This document shows positions 61,353 to 64,000 of a DNA stretch of 64,000 bases, one piece after another. This stretch comes from Brachionus rotundiformis (lineage: Eukaryota > Rotifera > Eurotatoria > Ploima > Brachionidae): positions 1,555,382 to 1,619,381 of the forward strand of contig JAESIW010000065.1 in assembly GCA_016802295.1 (NCBI GenBank). Reading direction: 5' to 3'. A program made the translations under genes and the position numbers. The notes below the pieces were generated by a model. The model saw only the letters and a list, made by a program, of their open reading frames with translations. It was not told the origin of the DNA and did not search any database. Positions within the stretch are counted from its first letter, which is position 1. Each line of letters opens with the position of its first letter.

Positions 61353-63982
61353 TTATAAAACTGAACATATTTTAAAAGGCTTAAAAAAATTAATAAATTA
61401 ATAATATTTTTTTTAATAAAATAAAATAAATGCTCACTTTATCTTTTGGTTTTTCATTTTTTTTCTTATCAGACTTTTCCTGCTTTGCATCATTTTTAAT
61501 CGATGATTTTTTCTCATTATCTAGACTATCTCTTTTAGACTTTGGAAATCTTTCCTGCGAGTCATTTCTAACAGAGTCTCTCAAATAAGTTGAATTGGGC
61601 TTTTGAATTCGAGCTCTATCATTAAGATAGCTACTTCTTGGAATTTCATCATCTGAAAAACTTTTTGTATTAAATCTTGACAAATTTCTATTTATTTGAG
61701 GTTTTGGCGAGTGAGTTATTTTTTTAGAAAGCTCTTTATCTGAATCATCTGAATTTTTTATTTTTGGACGTGACAAAAATGGCGCATCGGTGTCAAAATC
61801 AGTATTTCTTTTTACCGGTGGCTTTAGAAAACTTTTTTTATTGTTATAAAATGTTTCGTCATCAGAATTGGAAGATGTTCGATTTCTACTGGCTCTGCTT
61901 GCTTTGAATTTGTTATCTTTCTCATCATCAATATATCTGCTATTGCCAAGGTATCTGGAATCATTTTTTCTATTTCGTTGATAAGATTTCTCGTCCTCTT
62001 CGTCTGAATTTTTGTATCTATTTTTGGGTTTCTCTTCAGCTGCTTTTTTCAAGTTAAGTTCACTTAATGGCACAAATGTGTTATCTCTAGTCAAGGTATG
62101 AGTCTTGAAAAAATAAAGCATAAAAATTCAATAAGTTGTTTTAAATGTTATATTTATTTACCCTATTAAAAGTTCTTTCGGCTTCGTTGTCTGAGTCTAA
62201 TTTAAAGTAATTAAAAAAGTTTCTTAATTTAAGTGTTTAACTAACCTGAATCTTTTCGTTTTGAATTTTTTCTAGCTCTTCCATAGGGACTAGGACTTGG
62301 GGTTCGCCTCGAAATGTCCTTTAAGATTAAATTGTAAAATAGATAAAATTTTTTGATAATAAGAAATTACCTTTCGACGATCAGAGTAACCTTTTTCTTT
62401 GATTGAATCATCACTATCATTATTTTTTTTGGCTACTCTCATTTTTCCAATAAGTATCATATGGCATCCACCACATGCAACCTAAATTTTTTTTTGAATT
62501 TATATTAAATTATTTAATCAAATATTAACTAGTTACATTTTCAATCATTAATGGCTTAAATTTATCAACCAATACTGGATTAAACTGATTGGTATTGAAA
62601 ATTTTTTGACTTAGACCCAATTTGCCATATCGGTTATCACCCGAAGCATAGATCTCTCCTGTTTCGGTAATATATACCGAATGACATTCACCACATGCTA
62701 CTTGAATTATCTTTTTTCTGCGAAAATAAGTTATTTGTTCAGGTATTTTGCTACGGTCTACATCTTCACCGTTACCAAGTTGACCTTTTGATCCGTCACC
62801 AAACGAATAAACTCTTCCACCTTTTTTAATCAAACTTTTACTAAAATATTTTATTAAATTTTTTATTATATTACTTGCACCAATTATTACTGAATGCTGT
62901 CCTCCACACGAAATAAATGTTATTGGTTCGTCAATAGATAAAACTTCAGAGAATCGTTTATTATGGTCACTGTGGCCCAATTGACCATACTCATTTGAAC
63001 CACTTGTATAAAGTCTTCCTTTTTCTAAATAAAATACAGAATTTAATATTTTTCTAGAAAACCTAGTTTTTTTTTTTAATTAGACAAAGAAATTACTTGA
63101 AATAAGTGCTGTATGGTAATATCCACATGATATAAAGCTCACTCGAAAATCAAGTGACACAATTCTTGGAGTAAATTGTTCAATTACTTTCCCCAAACCT
63201 ATTTCTCCATTTTCATTACTTCCCCATGCGTAAACTTCTCCAGTTTCTAAAAATTTTATTTATTATTTTTAAATATAAAATTAAAGTTAATTTCAACTTG
63301 ATAAAGCTACTGAGTGTCCAGATCCTGCTGCGAGCATTAACCATTCTTGAGGGTCGATTTTTTGGATCTTTTGTGGAGTATTTGAAAAAGGTTCCTGAAA
63401 ACTATCACCCAAACCAAGTTGACCCTCTGAATTGCTTCCGAATGTATATATATTTCCTTTTTCTAAAATAAAATTAATTTAGCTCTAAAAAAATTGTTTT
63501 TTCATATAGATACCTGTTGCCAAAATAGTATGATTTCTTCCACATGCAATTAGTAATACTTTTTCATGTTTGATTGCTAAATAAACACATCTAGATAATT
63601 AATGATTAAAAATTTTAAATTTTTCAAACCTTTGATACAGCTCGGCTTTTCAACATTATTTTCATGTCCCAGGCCTAATTGACCAAAATTATTTGAGCCA
63701 AACATAAAAACCCGACCTCTTTCGGTGACTACGCCGGTATGCTCGTCACCACAAGCAATCTCAATGATAGGATCATCCCTTACATGAAATTTACCCTCTT
63801 CAAATCTACTTTTTCCACAAACAAAAGCAGATCCATATTCTAAAATATTATTATCAATTTTTAAATTATAATTTTTGACAGAGACTTATAAACCTACCAG
63901 GTATATCTTCTAGTAGATCATTTGCTGAATTATCCATAGACCGATGAGAGTAATTGCCACTTGGTCTTGCATAATAGCTCAT
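61353..63982 (-). CDS. RPGR: RPGR ortholog (RCC1-like ciliary GTPase regulator) with C-terminal CAAX box
   Basis: Twelve exons: 63898-63982, 63630-63839, 63514-63576, 63298-63462, 63097-63246, 62875-63024, 62537-62820, 62371-62481, 62246-62318, 62162-62196, 61438-62103, 61353-61379; 672 residues. Residues about 28-406 form an RCC1 seven-blade propeller with RPGR hallmarks (SAFVCGKSRFEEGKF, ACGDEHTGVVTE, FMFGSNNFGQLGLG, ACGRNHTILAT, SCGYYHTALIS, VACGGCHMILIG). Residues 407-660 are a disordered Ser/Arg/Lys/Asp-rich tail. The last exon (27 nt) encodes PFKICSVL and a stop, giving a CAAX motif, as in the constitutive vertebrate isoform, whose CAAX end is prenylated for PDE6D-assisted delivery to cilia. 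RPGR acts at the transition zone with RPGRIP1. Intron 62821-62874 is 54 nt without stops. Retention of the last intron would instead end the protein at 61390 without CAAX. Only 18 bp of upstream DNA is visible. Confidence 0.9.
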
Positions 63983-64000
63983 TTTTAAGCCTAATTTCCT

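Noticed and set aside
1..64000. tRNA, rRNA, CRISPR arrays, prokaryotic operons
   Set aside because: No B-box plus cloverleaf combination, no rRNA-like conserved blocks, and no spaced direct-repeat arrays were found on reading.

Overview
This is nuclear DNA of a small-genome, ciliated animal. Intergenic DNA is extremely AT-rich (by eye near 80% A+T). Most introns are 45-60 nt GT...AG introns with a TTTAG-like 3' end. The gene set is purely metazoan: L1-type cell adhesion molecule, RPGR, LRRC71, adiponectin receptors, LOTUS-Tudor protein, PIM-like kinase. No operons, CRISPR arrays, tRNA or rRNA genes were seen. A monogonont rotifer (Brachionus-like) is my best guess from intron size, base composition and gene content, but that is inference.

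Layout, left to right: partial PIM-like kinase (1-691, -). A 6.7 kb gene-free stretch with a perfect palindromic RFX X-box. A 15-exon M1 aminopeptidase-family gene that has lost its catalytic motifs (7383-11251, +). A LINE relic. Two tandem adiponectin-receptor (PAQR) genes (12159-13588 and 15242-16741, -) that differ in intron content. A 4.1 kb gap with a reverse-strand LINE relic. A LOTUS plus three-Tudor germline-type gene (20851-24562, +), tail-to-tail with a CCDC174-like gene (24738-26400, -). A cytosolic sulfotransferase (27345-28376, +). A 10.3 kb intronless gene for a 3440-residue TPR protein ending in a TIR domain (29161-39483, -). An intronless 7TM receptor (42285-43319, +). An RTE-like LINE relic. 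LRRC71 (44612-47641, +) with an X-box-like site upstream. Another LINE relic. A neuroglian/L1CAM gene (49543-54766, -). A 6.6 kb gene-free stretch. An RPGR gene (61353-63982, -) ending in a separate micro-exon that encodes a CAAX box.

Multi-exon models were built by hand: each junction was checked for GT/AG (one GC donor proposed), phase and family alignment. Genes are monocistronic and not obviously functionally linked, although RPGR and LRRC71 are both cilium genes. The best candidates for something undescribed are the intronless TPR-TIR giant, the pseudo-aminopeptidase and the intron discordance between the tandem PAQR copies.
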